From the NCBI GenBank assembly GCA_000226015.1, contig JH154301.1, forward strand, positions 31,139 to 74,232: 43,094 bases of DNA. Direction: 5' to 3'. The DNA is from Mnemiopsis leidyi (Eukaryota > Ctenophora > Tentaculata > Lobata > Bolinopsidae). The translations under genes and the position numbers were made by a program. The notes under the pieces are model-generated. The model saw only the letters and a list, made by a program, of their open reading frames with translations. It ran no database searches and had not been told where the DNA came from. Of this stretch, positions 19,976 to 31,019 are shown one piece after another (within the stretch, counting starts at the first letter, position 1; the number at the start of each line of letters is the position of its first letter).

Positions 19976-22900
19976 ATGAGGGTTAGTAATTTCTGCATAT
20001 TCCGCTTAATGGTTTAACGTTGATCCAGCTCCTTACTTTAATTTAATTACTGATTCAAATGAATTACTAACTGCCATTACTGATTTTACTTGAGTTTTTC
20101 ATTGGTTGCAGTTGAGCTTTTCAGTTGTTTTATTTTGATTTATTAGGACGTATCTTAAAAGATTTCAAATCAGGTTCAAACTTGAAGTAGAAAACCACAA
20201 GTCCATATTTATTCTACTCTGCCACACAGATTGCGGTACAAGGGTGCAGTCATGGAGAGCTCGACAACATATACGAGTCGATAATAGAATCTGAAAAGGA
20301 AACCGGTAACAAGATCGACCTCCTCATCTGTTGTGGGGATTTCCAGGTTTGGTTATTTTTCCTCTCTGCCCTTCCCTGCCTTTTTGCTTTCTTCCCTGCC
20401 TTTTTGCTTTGTTTCCTGCCTTTTTGCTTTCTTCCCCGCCTTTTTGCTTTCTTCCCAGCCTGCGTGGCGCCACTCTGCCCTTCTGCGTTCTTCTCAACCT
20501 GTAACCTTGCATACTCACCCTCTCCTTGAATGAAAATCCCGTCTGTTTCAGGCTTGTCGGAACGAGAATGACATGAAAGCAATGAAAGTGCCAAAGAAGC
20601 ATGCTCGAATAGCTTCGTTTTGGAAATACTACTGTGGAGAGAGCATTGCCCCTTGTTTGACTATTGTCATCGGAGGAAATCACGAAGCTAGCAATCACAT
20701 GTGGGAGCTGTAAGTAACTTATGAGATTGACGCTTAATTTCTTATACTTTTTGCGAAAATGTTTGCCGAATTCAGGAAAATAAGTTACCCGCGCGATTTT
20801 CGAAGGTGATGCCGAATTTTCATGCTTTAAAATTTCGTTTGTCTCAGTTAAAAGTTGATTTCAGCACTCACAATTCCATGCTAGATCACGCGCGCATAAA
20901 ATCGTGCGCGTCCGGTCCTGTCGCAGCGTAACGTTTCCTCTTGATAATTTCAATAAATCAAAAATTCGCTAAGAAAGATCTGACTATGTTTCACGGTTTG
21001 ATTTACTTTATTGTTCTTCAGAGAACAGTGGCTGCCAAGACCAGACTTATATTAATCTTTTTTACCTTTGTTCAATATAGGTATTACGGGGGTTGGTTAG
21101 CTCCGCGGATATATTACCTTGGTTCAGCTGGCGTAATTAATGTCGGAGGTATCAGAATCGGCGGCATTTCGGGTTAGTGACCTTTAATATATTTGCAGAT
21201 GAGGCATATTTGAAGAAGTAATAGCCTCTTTGTACCTTTCATTGGTACAGCTGTAAGATCAAATTGCATGAACGATGTAACTTGTACAGTGTTGTAAATG
21301 TCGAACCATCGGCAAGTCATCACAGTTCACCTGGTATTCTATCACAGATAGATATCTCGACTAAATACTCCTCTAGGTATCTACAAGAAGTTTGACTACC
21401 ACAAGGGACACCACGAGATACCCCCACTTAACCCCTCAGAGATAGTATCTATTTTCCATGTGCGAAGTTTAGAGGTGATGCGGTGCAAGTCCATTCAGCG
21501 ACCTGTCGATATCTTCCTTTCTCATGACTGGCCCCTCGGTATGATACAAGATGTAGATGTAGATAGTTCTGTAGATAAGGTATAGTTTTATCTTGATAAG
21601 ATACTAGAAGTAGATGCATCGTAGTTTTATATGCGCGAAGATTTAAATTAAATAAGTATTAAATTAAGGTGTGTACGAGTATGGAGACAAAGAACAATTA
21701 CTCCGAGCTAAACCGTTCTTTGAAGAAGATATCAGAAACAATGAGTTGGGTAGGGAATGTTCAAGACTTAACTTTTTCTCAATCAATTGAGCAATCAATA
21801 ATACAGCTCAAATGTGAAATAATCAAGACAACTAATAATTGTGTCACTAAAAAACAATTTGCACATTCAGATCTTCAAACAAATAACGCTGTTTCCAATA
21901 CCAAAACGGGAGGTTTCAGCAGGGAGCTACAACTAAACACATTATATATGTGTTATATATTACAGGTAGTCCCCCGGCCGCGGAGATACTAGAGACACTA
22001 CAGCCGTGTTACTGGTTTTCCGGTCATCTGCACGTCAAGTTTTCAGCCGTGATACCTCACGATCAGTTCGGGAAGTGCACCAGGTATGTTTCCCGTCTTT
22101 GTCACGCTGCTGTCTTGGCCAGGTTAGGGTGAGTTGTACTAGGTTTGTTTCCCGTCTTTGTCACGCTGCTGTCTTGGTTAGGTTAGGGTGAGTTGTACTA
22201 GGTTTGTTTCCCGTCTTTGTCACTCTGCTGTCTTGGCCAGGTTAGGGTGAGTTGTTCACCTTGTCATCTTCTGGTCTTGTTACGGAGAGTATATCAGAGT
22301 GACGGTTGGGGCGGTACATGTGATTTTTTCTGTACTTTCTAGTCGGACTACTTCAGCAGACCTAAAGAGCTGGTATTGTTTCAGATTTCTTGCTCTTGAC
22401 AAGTGCTTGCCGAAGAGAAGATTTCTTCAGATTGTAGAGATCGGCAAAACAGTAAGTAACTTACCACTCAGTGATAAAAACCGTAAAAATGTAGAAATTA
22501 AGGGATTTCGTGAAGCACTGTCACATTCCATGGTATTACAAAGTATTGCCTGTAGTGGTGTTTTGTACATTTAACGGTGTTAGCATGTTCGGTACAAGAT
22601 ACTTCACCACCTCGATAACAAGTGTTCTACAAATAAATCAACACGTTCTCGTATTTCTACAGCTTATTGAGCTGGATGGACATAGCGTACTGCAAATTTT
22701 TGCAAACTTGCAGCAATTGTACTTTCTTTTAACACCGATTTTGTGTTTCAACATACCAAAACTTAACTGTTGTTATTTGCCTGAGCTATAGTTTGATGCG
22801 CACATAAATTTAACATTTCCTATTCGTATTTGCATAAAATGCTTTTTGTGATTTTTTTGCAGAATCTAAACGTAAAATAAACTCTACGACTTGAGGACTT

Positions 22901-24776
22901 GGTTGCCGCTTCAGATGTCAATCATCCTCATAGTACATAATTACTCCATTCAACATATACGATTTACAGTACTCCACATACCACTCAGTATACACTGTTC
23001 ACTGTATACACTATACACTGTTCACACACTTTACACTCTATATACCATACACTATACATACTATACACACAATGTACTATACAATATACACACTATATAC
23101 TATACTTATACACACTACATACTATAACTTCTATTCTACACACTTCATACTATACATTATGCCATTATACACACTAACACTACATTTCAGTTGTCAACAC
23201 CCCCTGTACTCGAGTATGACCCTGAGTGGCTGGCTATTCTTTCAGACACCGCCAAGTATTACAACCCACTCAACTTTGATCAGAAACTACCCTTCAATTG
23301 CAAGGTAAATGCAGATACCTCTAACATTTCCATGACATAACGGAGCTGCTGACAAAAATATGACTAAAAGTGCACATCTTGAATGATGTGATTTTTGAAC
23401 TCAACTTTTCAATCCTGAAGTTTTAACCTGAATTTTAAAATTATTGTAACCACCCAATGTAAATCACCCAAGCAGATTGACATACCCTAGCAAAAATAAC
23501 CAGGTATCAGAAGAACTTATCGAGACAATATCCAAGAAGTTCGGGTCGATGATAATCCCTGAAAACTTCACGATAACAGTTCCAGTGTACGGAGAGAACG
23601 TGTCTGATCCTGACAGATTTGCTCCTACTGCCAACCCCCAGTCTAGAATATTCTGCGATAAATTAGGTACGTTGCTAACCCCCAGTCTAGAATATTCTGC
23701 GATAAATTAGGTACGTTGCTAACCCCCAGTCTAGAATATTCTGCGATAAATTAGGTACGTTGCATGGTTGTCTGAGCTGGTTTCTTCTTTTTTGTTGAGC
23801 CTGTCTCCTTTGTTTTAAACACTGTACTGGTAACATTATTGTTTCATCTACATCAACGTTAATCTCTTATAATAGATGCGAAAGTTATCAAATTTCAATC
23901 TTTAGATTTAGCAACTTTGTTATTATTCTCTGTAATGTTGCGTCAGAAAATGTGCTGTTTTAAAATATCTAAAGAAACGTTTTCTGAAAAACGCATTTAT
24001 AAGCCTACAGAGAAATATGAAAAACGCATTTTTAAGCCTACAGAGAAATATGAAAAAGTGACTGAATCTGTCAAACACAAAGTAAAACACAGAATTGTTA
24101 ATATTGTGTTCGCAGTTGATTCCTATCATCTTGACTCTTAAGTTAAGTAGGTGCATATTGTATTGAACAAAGTGCTCAAGAAATTGCACTTTGTGATTGG
24201 CTATAACATTAACGTCTAGTAGACATTATATACAACAGTGCTAGGTTTAAAAACAAATATCTGGATCTTATACTAAGGAGGGGGAGTGGGGGTCCGAGAG
24301 GAGATGTGGGCCAGGGCGGGCCCCAGGGATTCACTTGTTCCTATTTGTGAAACTTTGTCGGGGAAACTGGACGTGAAAACCAACCTCATTGTATTTAATA
24401 AACTCTACATTCTTTCGTATTGGTCAGGTGGTTTGAGTATTGTTGTATCACATAATGTGTGCTTTGAGTCCACCCACCGTAAATTGTAAAATTTTATAAT
24501 GAATTCAATCTACTCTCCCTTGATCCGATTCGGTTCACTATTTCATTAAATTACTTCTGTACGGATATCGAGGTTTTCTTTTGAGTTTACATTAATTTAA
24601 TTTCTTTTTTTCTACTTTCAAGTCACTGTTACCCAACTGTTCAAGTCACTGTTACCCAACTGACAACTAATTACCGATCGTAACAATTCATAAAAACTTG
24701 CACCCTCTCCCCTCCGTATACATCTAGTTACAGACAAGTACCAGCAGTAGATCCATCACATGGCACTGCTAAGTAG
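19976..24776 (+). CDS. DBR1: DBR1 intron-lariat debranching enzyme
   Basis: DBR1 hydrolyses the 2'-5' branch of excised intron lariats. Predicted exons: 19976-19981 (M-R only), 20230-20346, 20552-20709, 21081-21172, 21377-21538, 21669-21749, 21966-22083, 22385-22451, 23191-23304, 23504-23666 and 24745-24776. All phases close, giving 369 residues. Metallophosphoesterase ligands are present: C8 and H10 (GCSHGELD), D39 (CCGDFQ), N84/H85 (GGNHEASNH), H174 (LSHDWP), H226 and H228 (FSGHLHVKF). The C-terminal DBR1 domain follows ([38 protein letters not shown]). The first exon is a micro-exon inferred from ATGAGG|GTTAGT; the last exon ([10 protein letters not shown]) is tentative. The protein lacks the long acidic tail of vertebrate DBR1 (about 540 residues). 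Introns 7 and 10 start with tandem copies of their own 5' splice sites. Confidence 0.93.
20361..20462 (+). repeat. pyrimidine-rich tandem repeat in DBR1 intron 2
   Basis: Four to five copies of a ~21-bp unit CTGCCTTTTTGCTTTCTTCC begin about 15 nt after the 5' splice site. The last copy ends in CCCAG, resembling a 3' splice site, but the exon actually used begins at 20552. The minus strand gives lysine-rich frames that are artefacts of the repeat. Confidence 0.85.
22074..22258 (+). repeat. 59-bp x3 tandem array on the DBR1 exon 7/intron 7 boundary
   Basis: The junction CACCAG|GTATGTTTCCCG is followed 59 and 118 nt later by TACTAG|GTTTGTTTCCCG copies (GT at 22084, 22143 and 22202). Copies are nearly identical through GTCTTTGTCACnCTGCTG and GGTTAGGGTGAGTTG. 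The unit includes about ten exonic bases, so the array duplicates the splice site itself. Each unit also carries a consensus-like GTGAGT. Confidence 0.9.
22970..23170. repeat. TATACAC-type low-complexity tract, DBR1 intron 8
   Basis: About 200 bp made of variants of TACACTATACA and TATACACACTA. An irregular microsatellite-like sequence ends roughly 20 nt before the 3' splice site at 23190. Confidence 0.85.
23635..23763 (+). repeat. 44-bp x3 tandem array on the DBR1 exon 10/intron 10 boundary
   Basis: The last 32 nt of exon 10 plus the first 12 nt of the intron form a unit that starts CCCCCAGTCTAGAATATTCT and contains AAATTAG|GTACGT. It is present three times with essentially no mismatches (23635-23678, 23679-23722 and 23723-23763). 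GT donors fall at 23667, 23711 and 23755. Near-perfect identity implies a recent event. Confidence 0.95.
23986..24051 (+). repeat. 33-bp tandem duplication in DBR1 intron 10
   Basis: Two copies (23986-24018 and 24019-24051) differ by one base. The unit, GAAAAACGCATTTnTAAGCC followed by TACAGAGAAATAT, is open in one frame ([11 protein letters not shown] / [11 protein letters not shown]) in a 74-codon frame at 23917-24141. I regard that frame as intronic chance, but a small nested exon is not excluded. A separate 23-bp direct repeat (TTCAAGTCACTGTTACCCAA...) sits at 24621-24663. Confidence 0.8.
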
Positions 24777-26311
24777 ATAACCAAGTCATCATATCACCCT
24801 CTCACTTTCATTCCAACATCTATCTACCAGACAGTGTGAGTCACAACAGTCTGTACTTGAGGGGGAACATGTATAGAGAGAGAAAAAGGAGGCACTGGAG
24901 TATGAATTTAATCATCTGGCAAAGTCCCTAACTGGAGAATCTAGTTTGCTAAATCTCAACCTCCTTCTTTGTCAGTTTTCTTTGATGATATTTTTCGAGA
25001 AAAACGTTCAATTTCTTTTTTTGTGCTTTCGGCAAAACACCTGGTTCTTTGTATAAGGAATAGCTAATCTATATATTTAGATGAAATTAGATGACAGGTT
25101 ACTATACATGTTATGTTACAGGACCTCAATCTGAGTACTGGTACTCTTCGTTTCTCGCAAATTTTTGAAAATCCCTGCCAAAATACGTGGCGATATCGCC
25201 TGGTTTTCTCTCCTCTTCTAATTATCGAATATATATCGAGAGGTATCGGCGCACCTGTTTTGACAAATATCTCACCTATGACTCTATGAGCCGATTCATT
25301 GTATGTCACATTCACTTTATGAGTTATTGCCGTCTTGTTCCTTTATGGACAATCTGTACTTTCTCTGTTGACAATCTGTACTGTTTATTTCGCCAATCTG
25401 TACTGTCTCTGTTGCCAATATGTACTATACTTTTACTTGGTACATTTAACTACATTATACATTTTGATAGCACATTTAAATACTAGTGAGTCACCATCAA
25501 GCAGTCGGCCATTTGATACTGGTTCACTAACGACCTCTTCGTCTCTTAAAACCATAAGTTTAACTAACGAACTTTAGTTAAATCCACTACAATTTCTCGC
25601 TGCAAAATATGTGGTATAACAGCTCACTTTTTCAGCTCTAATTCTATGACAAAAATATGTTGGTGCAAGTGTTGGTATATAATTTTTTGAGAATAATGAC
25701 GGTCAGAAGTAGTTAGCGGGAGGAACTTGGATGATTAGTAGTGCACACATTACATAGCGTTGTAGTTTGCAGTTTTATCTTTTTATGTTCTGATCGATTA
25801 AGGAATTAAATATGCTAGGAACTTGACAAACGTTTGGTTGTAATTTTGACGTTTAATTACTTGTTCTTTAGTCTTAGTTCGTCTAAAACACGCCAAATTC
25901 TCTCGACTATTACATGACATCCGCCAGGTTTATTGGTTAACAACTCGCCCTCTTACTCTTTTTTACGTAACATTCTGTAGAACCAACTAGAACTGATACC
26001 TTGACCAGCAACAGATCTGTAGAAATAGCTAAATAGAAATGTTCGATATTCATCGCGCATTCGTTACTCATCGGAATATTTTAACACAAATCCATTTGAC
26101 AGATTCTCGTATCTTTTCCATGTTCTGTAGAATAATACCACCGCTTGGGAGTGACCAGGACTGAAAGTTATAGCCTTCATCTTGTGAGTCGCACTCTCTC
26201 ATTGCTCCTTCATTGCTATTGGTTCTTATCATTCAACTACGGTTCTAAAGCGATTAAAATTTTTGAATCTGATGCAAAATGCACTCACAAAATTTTTAAT
26301 ACAACTTTTAC
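24777..26311. other. intergenic region, DBR1 to GPCR
   Basis: No gene recognised. A tandem tract at about 25347-25432 has four imperfect ~27-bp copies of CAATCTGTACTGTCTCTGTT. Confidence 0.6.
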
Positions 26312-27926
26312 ATGCTATTCTCTAACGGTACAAGGAACTATGTCTATATTACCGATATCAACAAAGCAGCTCCAATGTCGTTGAACAACACATCACTGGA
26401 TCACGTGACCCCAGACAACTTGTTCGTCCCTGACGATGTATCTGATCTGTACCTGCTAGAACAAGTGATCCTACTTGTTTACCTGATCCCCGCAGCTGTA
26501 GTTGGTCTAGCAGGCAACATCACTGTCCTTTACGCTTCTCTCAAGTATAACGCTCTTAAACTTGATCAGATTTCTGTCATATTCATCAGGTACACAAGTT
26601 AATGAGCCTTTTTCCTCTGCAGTTTTTTAATCAATATCAGCCCATAAAATGCCGCAGAAACTTGTATTTATTAACGAATTCGGTTTTAAACCGACTCTGA
26701 ATACGAAAAACCTAAACGTACGACTCTACACTCCAGGAATCTAGCGATAGCAGACCTTCTCTACATCTGTGTAGCCCTCCTCCCCTCCTGCGTGGTTTAT
26801 GCGACAAAACAAAACCTCACAATCTACTGCCCTGTCCAAGCACACGTGGCGCTCTGGCTCGGCTGCGCGATCATCAACTTCGTCCTCGTCATCACGACCT
26901 TCCGGCTGTTCAAAAGTGTTATATTTCCTTTTGGAATGGACCGGGTAACAGTACCACGAGCACGCGCTCTGGTGGTGTGTTTGTGGTTGTACAGCGCAGC
27001 GCCACTCGGCGCGCAGTTAAAGGAGCATGAGGACGCACGGTTTTATGTGTTGTATGGACGGTGCTATCTCAACATCATTAGGTATAATGGAGAAGATTTT
27101 GCTCTTGGCTCAGGCCAGTATATCGGGTCCCAAGCTTTTAGTCGTGACCTTTTCAGTACTTGTCCCAAATTTATGCTCACACAGCCGTTCCAAAAGTCCC
27201 TTTCCTCTTCTTTTTACTTAAACTTCCCCGCCCCCAAATCTCCTCAGTTCTGACTTCCCCGCCCCCAAAATCTCCCCTCAGTTCTGACTACCCCGGCCCA
27301 AAATCTCCTCATATCCAACTTCCATGCCCCAAAAATCTCCTCATCTCTGACTACCCCGCCCAAAAATCTCCTTCTCAGCTCTCAATATCCTGCCCTGGTA
27401 ATCACGATGGCAGGAGTGTTTATCCTCTTGCCCATTATCCTCCTCTTCATCAACAACATGATTCTCCTTCGGTTTGCTTTGGGTCGAACTTCCGGAACTG
27501 CAGATCAGACTAGACGTGCTATAAGGATGATTCTCTTCCTTTCTGGTAATTGAAAATTGTCTATCATAATACTACCTTTCGTTCAATTATCGCTTTCTGA
27601 AATAATTCTCTCATTCCTGATGGATATTGTTTGAGGAATAGGTATATGGTCATCTCAGTTCCACTGATATATTTACGCGTACAAAAATATTTCGAGAGAT
27701 CACACCACATTAACCATTAGGAATATTCCTGTTTTCCTATCTCCCGTACGTGACAAACTCGGTTCTCAAAGCGCTGGACGTGGAACAACCCCGAGTCTTG
27801 CACATCCTAGCTTACAACACCATCCACATCAATACTTTTAGTAATCCCATACTCTACGGGTTTACCAACAGGAAGTTTAGGAGGTTTTTTGTGTTTAGTT
27901 TTCTTATTAGGAATGATCTGACTTAA
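26312..27926 (+). CDS. class A (rhodopsin-like) G-protein-coupled receptor
   Basis: Four exons (26312-26589, 26737-27081, 27379-27545 and 27721-27926) join in phase to 331 residues. The extracellular N-terminus has several N-glycosylation sequons (NGT, NNTS). TM1 carries GLAGNITVLYA and TM2 NLAIADLLYI. TM3 starts near the conserved Cys (IYCPVQAHV) and ends TTFRLFKSVIFPF, where the usual D/E-R-Y reads F-R-L. TM4 is in ALVVCLWLYSAAPL, the ECL2 Cys in GRCYLN, TM5 in LVITMAGVFILLPIILLFIN, TM6 in MILFLSGIFLFSYLPYV, and TM7 has SNPILYGF (the NPxxY motif) followed by a basic helix 8. The tail is short. The ligand class cannot be inferred. A second in-frame Met (MSLNNTS, 26375) could be the real start. 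Confidence 0.85.
27222..27378 (+). repeat. 31-34-bp x5 tandem array ending at a GPCR 3' splice site
   Basis: Five copies of a unit like CTACCCCGCCCAAAAATCTC followed by CTCAG lie head to tail. The last one supplies the acceptor CTTCTCAG|CTCTCAA of exon 3. Copies 1 and 2 also keep CTCAG and are decoy acceptors; copies 3 and 4 read CTCAT. The polypyrimidine tract of the acceptor is part of the unit. Confidence 0.85.
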
Positions 27927-28547
27927 TTCTACCGCCCAAATTTTTTGTAGGGATTTTCTTAATTTACCGCATTAAAACCGCACATAGCATAGATCACCGT
28001 AAATAACCGTGCAAAAATTACCACAACAAGTATTTAAGTATCTTACTACACCTAAAGTTCAAGCTCATTGTGATGTAAAACTAACCTCACCTAGGTTTAT
28101 AATAGCGGCTGTGAAAAGAAACACTTTCGTGGACTCTGCAATGAGAAAAAGTTATAGAATCAGCTTTTACATGGACAGCTTCATATATAGTCGATCAGGT
28201 TATAGTTTTTTTTCAACTCATCAATTGTATTTAAATCAGGGAACAAATAAACCATAATGAAACGTAAGTCACGCAATGAAAAAATAAATTCAGTATCGCT
28301 AAAATCTTCTTAGTCCATTTTATCGCGATCTTCATCAAATCTGAGTGCTTAGTAATGGAATCTGGGTGGGTTCAACCGTCCCAGAAAAGACACCCGACAA
28401 GCTCAATTTAAATGAATTTTCAAGATGAAAAATTGTCGCCCGAATATCAATATGTTGACCACATGGAGTGTGGTAACTGGTATACCACCCCAATCGTGTA
28501 GTATAAGTACCAGCTTTAAGGAAGACCCAAAAAGTAATCAAATGTAA

Positions 28548-28860
28548 GTATTTGGTTTAGTTCTTGATTAGAGTTTGAAAATATTGAAAATGGCAAAGTT
28601 ATACATTCAGAAAAAACTACAGTACCTGAAAGTAAACTTAAAGTGCAGAAAAAAACTTCTAAAATTAGCAACTTATGGAAGATATAATTTCATATACATG
28701 CATAAAATCGTTTGTGATCGTTGTAATTACGAGAAAGACGCTTTTATCTTGAGTCCACGTAGACGGAGGTCGGTGCTTAGCATTACCTGGAGAAGAATGA
28801 ATTGTTAAAAAAAATGTGAAAAACCGTGTTGGAATGTTTTATTTTCAACTAAACGGCAAC
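28548..28860 (+). repeat. ~320-bp dispersed repeat, copy A (copy B at 31020-31360)
   Basis: Collinear with 31020-31360 at high identity. Shared blocks include TTATACATTCAGAAAAAACT, GTGATCGnTGTAATTACGAG, AAAGACGCTTTT, GGAGGTCGGTGCTT and TTTATTTTCAACTAAACGGC. Both copies have the same orientation and flank the TSP1 gene. Indels break any common reading frame, and a frame reading SEKTTVPESK in both may be an ancestral coding segment. Confidence 0.9.
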
Positions 28861-28952
28861 AAAAAAGTGTAAAACGATATATATCCACCATCCATGATAG
28901 CGCTGGAAAGCGCAACCGGAAACCACCCCCCCCCCCCAACCATAGGGCACAC

Positions 28953-29950
28953 TTACTCTTTAGGGACGACCCGGTACAATTTCCCTATTTCATGTCCAGA
29001 ATTAGCGAAGTAAATTCCTCCACGTTCCGTTCCAAAAGTCTCCCAATCCACGTCTTCCAAGCCGAAGGAGTCCCTTGGCAAACTCCTGATCAGCTTACCG
29101 TTGATGTAAACGTTAAAACTGTCTGCAGTTTTACTGAACCTCCAAGTCCACCATACATCGACCCAAGGTCTGGCTATATCCCCCGTGTTCCCGAAAGTAC
29201 CAACCATTACGTAGTACCAGTATGAACCAAGATTCTCCCAAAAAAACCCGGTAGTTGAGCCCGAGTTAAGGGGTATCCTTAGGCTTATGTAATCCCCGGT
29301 TCTAGTTGAGTAGGTCTTGATTTCGAGGTCGAAGTTTTTAAAGTCGCAGACAAACTGATGATTCTGCCCGAGCAAAACTTCTGTCCAAGGTTTTTCTGTG
29401 GAGCGAATATGTTAAAAGCTTAGTTATTATTTAAAATCCAAATTGGCATGTTTCTGTGGAAAAGCCTCACCAAATCAACTATCATGTTTTACGAATAAAA
29501 TTCCAACAAACACGATCAACTCTAACCTGGGCAGGGGTCAGTATTACACTCTCTCGTCTCCTCTGCTGCCCCCTCACAATCCAAACCCTTGAAGGCAGGT
29601 TCAGGGTTGGTACACGTCCTGGATCTCGACTGTGTTCCTCCAGCACACTCCGCAGAACACTCTGTCCACTCGGTATAGTCCGTCCAACCTCCATTGACAG
29701 CGCAGGAATAGTCGCACTTCTTCAACACGTTTTCTAGCTTAGTGCATTTCTTGAGAAGCTTCCGGCTGGGCTTCCCTGTATTTGATATACAGCCGACAGA
29801 AGAGGGAAAGCCCTTCAGAAGACATTTATCATACTTCCTGATCTCCTTATTGAGCCGTTTTCTTGTAAGTGAGCAATTCTGTGCTTCTAAGAACAAAACA
29901 AGGACTGCCAGGTGAAGAATTGAAATAAGGGACTTATTCATATTGCTCAT
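28953..29950 (-). CDS. secreted thrombospondin type-1 repeat protein
   Basis: Two exons (29527-29950 and 28953-29395) join in phase 1 and encode 288 residues. A signal peptide (NKSLISILHLAVLVLFLEAQ) is followed by a Cys-containing helical segment (about 25-85) and one TSP1 domain, NGGWTDYTEWTECSAECAGG through ECNTDPCPG (residues about 87-141), with the W-x-x-W and CSxxC landmarks. Exon 2 encodes a Trp/Tyr/Gly-rich beta-type domain (HQFVCDFKNFDLEIKTY, YYVMVGTFGNTGD, FNVYINGKLIRSLP, GGIYFANSGHEIGKLYRVV). It resembles a laminin-G/concanavalin-like or farnesoic-acid-methyltransferase-type sandwich, but I cannot settle which. An extracellular matrix or signalling-associated role is inferred. A run of 14 C lies just beyond the stop. 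Confidence 0.85.
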
Positions 29951-31019
29951 ACTTGAAAATAAGAATATGAAAATGTGGTCGAGCTGGTATAATTCTCTAT
30001 TTTGACTGTTTAAGTTCTGACCTTCGCCCTCATTGGATTATAATTTGTAGTACATCTGACGTTTTCACTTCCATTGTTTTTGTAAGGGTCCGAAATTGTA
30101 AGATGCAGTTACAGAAAACAAAAGCTACGTTATGTTAGACTAAGGTCAACTTCTTTGTCATTTTATCTATCTGTCTTGTTCTAATCTTAAATTTGATACC
30201 TTGAACCGATCTAGACTGCTCATGGAATATTACTGAGGATGATACATCAGTTGAAAAGTAACATCTAAATTCAAGGAAATTGTAGTTCGGCATGTTTAGA
30301 GGAACCTAAAGGGACGTGTTCATAATATCAAACATTTTTTATCGTCCTAATGAACATTGAACATGAAGTGTTTAATGATTGGTACAATTTCTTTTGTATT
30401 TTTATACACCCGTATCAAGGCTATTTAGATAGTACTTAAGAAGCAACCTAATAGATGCTAAATCTCTTATCGGAGACCCCAATATCTATCCCTCATGCAG
30501 GGTTTCCCACAAAACATTAGGACTTTCGACCAACTTAATCCAGAATAATTGACGGAATTTTATCGGTAAAATCTATGAAATGTAAAATTTCTAAAACCTC
30601 GCCAGAATACTATGCAAAGTCTGCTCTGCGTCGTGCAAATTGCAGAATTAAAAAAGTAGTGCAAGTAGATGCCACGATAAGAATAAAGTAAACAATTAAA
30701 TCGTTATATAATGAGTAACCGCAATATGAATATGATACTCTCGTTCGTTGTTGTAGATGTTATTTAGGGCAGAAAATTAAGCAGACGCCGATAAAACCCG
30801 GTCTAGCGGCCTATTACTAGCTCAAAGATACCACATTCACTTCTCTGGTCAAAATTTACTGTTAAGTTAAAAATTTAAGACTGGACGAGTATTTGTTTAG
30901 TCTATACAAAAGTTTAGCTGGGAAAGGGGACCAACTTATCCAGACTCAGTATCAAAACGTCATTGGCTATTGCTTACGTGTACCAAAGGGCTCCCTTTTA
31001 TTTTCAAGTGATAATGTGA
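29951..31019. other. intergenic region upstream of the TSP1 gene
   Basis: AT-rich noncoding sequence; no exon, RNA gene or repeat that I can support before copy B of the dispersed repeat. Confidence 0.5.

Noticed and set aside
20250-20698. Lysine/arginine-rich minus-strand frames
   Set aside because: They arise from the pyrimidine repeat in DBR1 intron 2 and overlap confirmed DBR1 exons on the other strand.
21539-21580. Extension of DBR1 exon 5 through [14 protein letters not shown]
   Set aside because: The phase-1 donor at 21539 joins cleanly to the exon [17 protein letters not shown], which is the conserved continuation.
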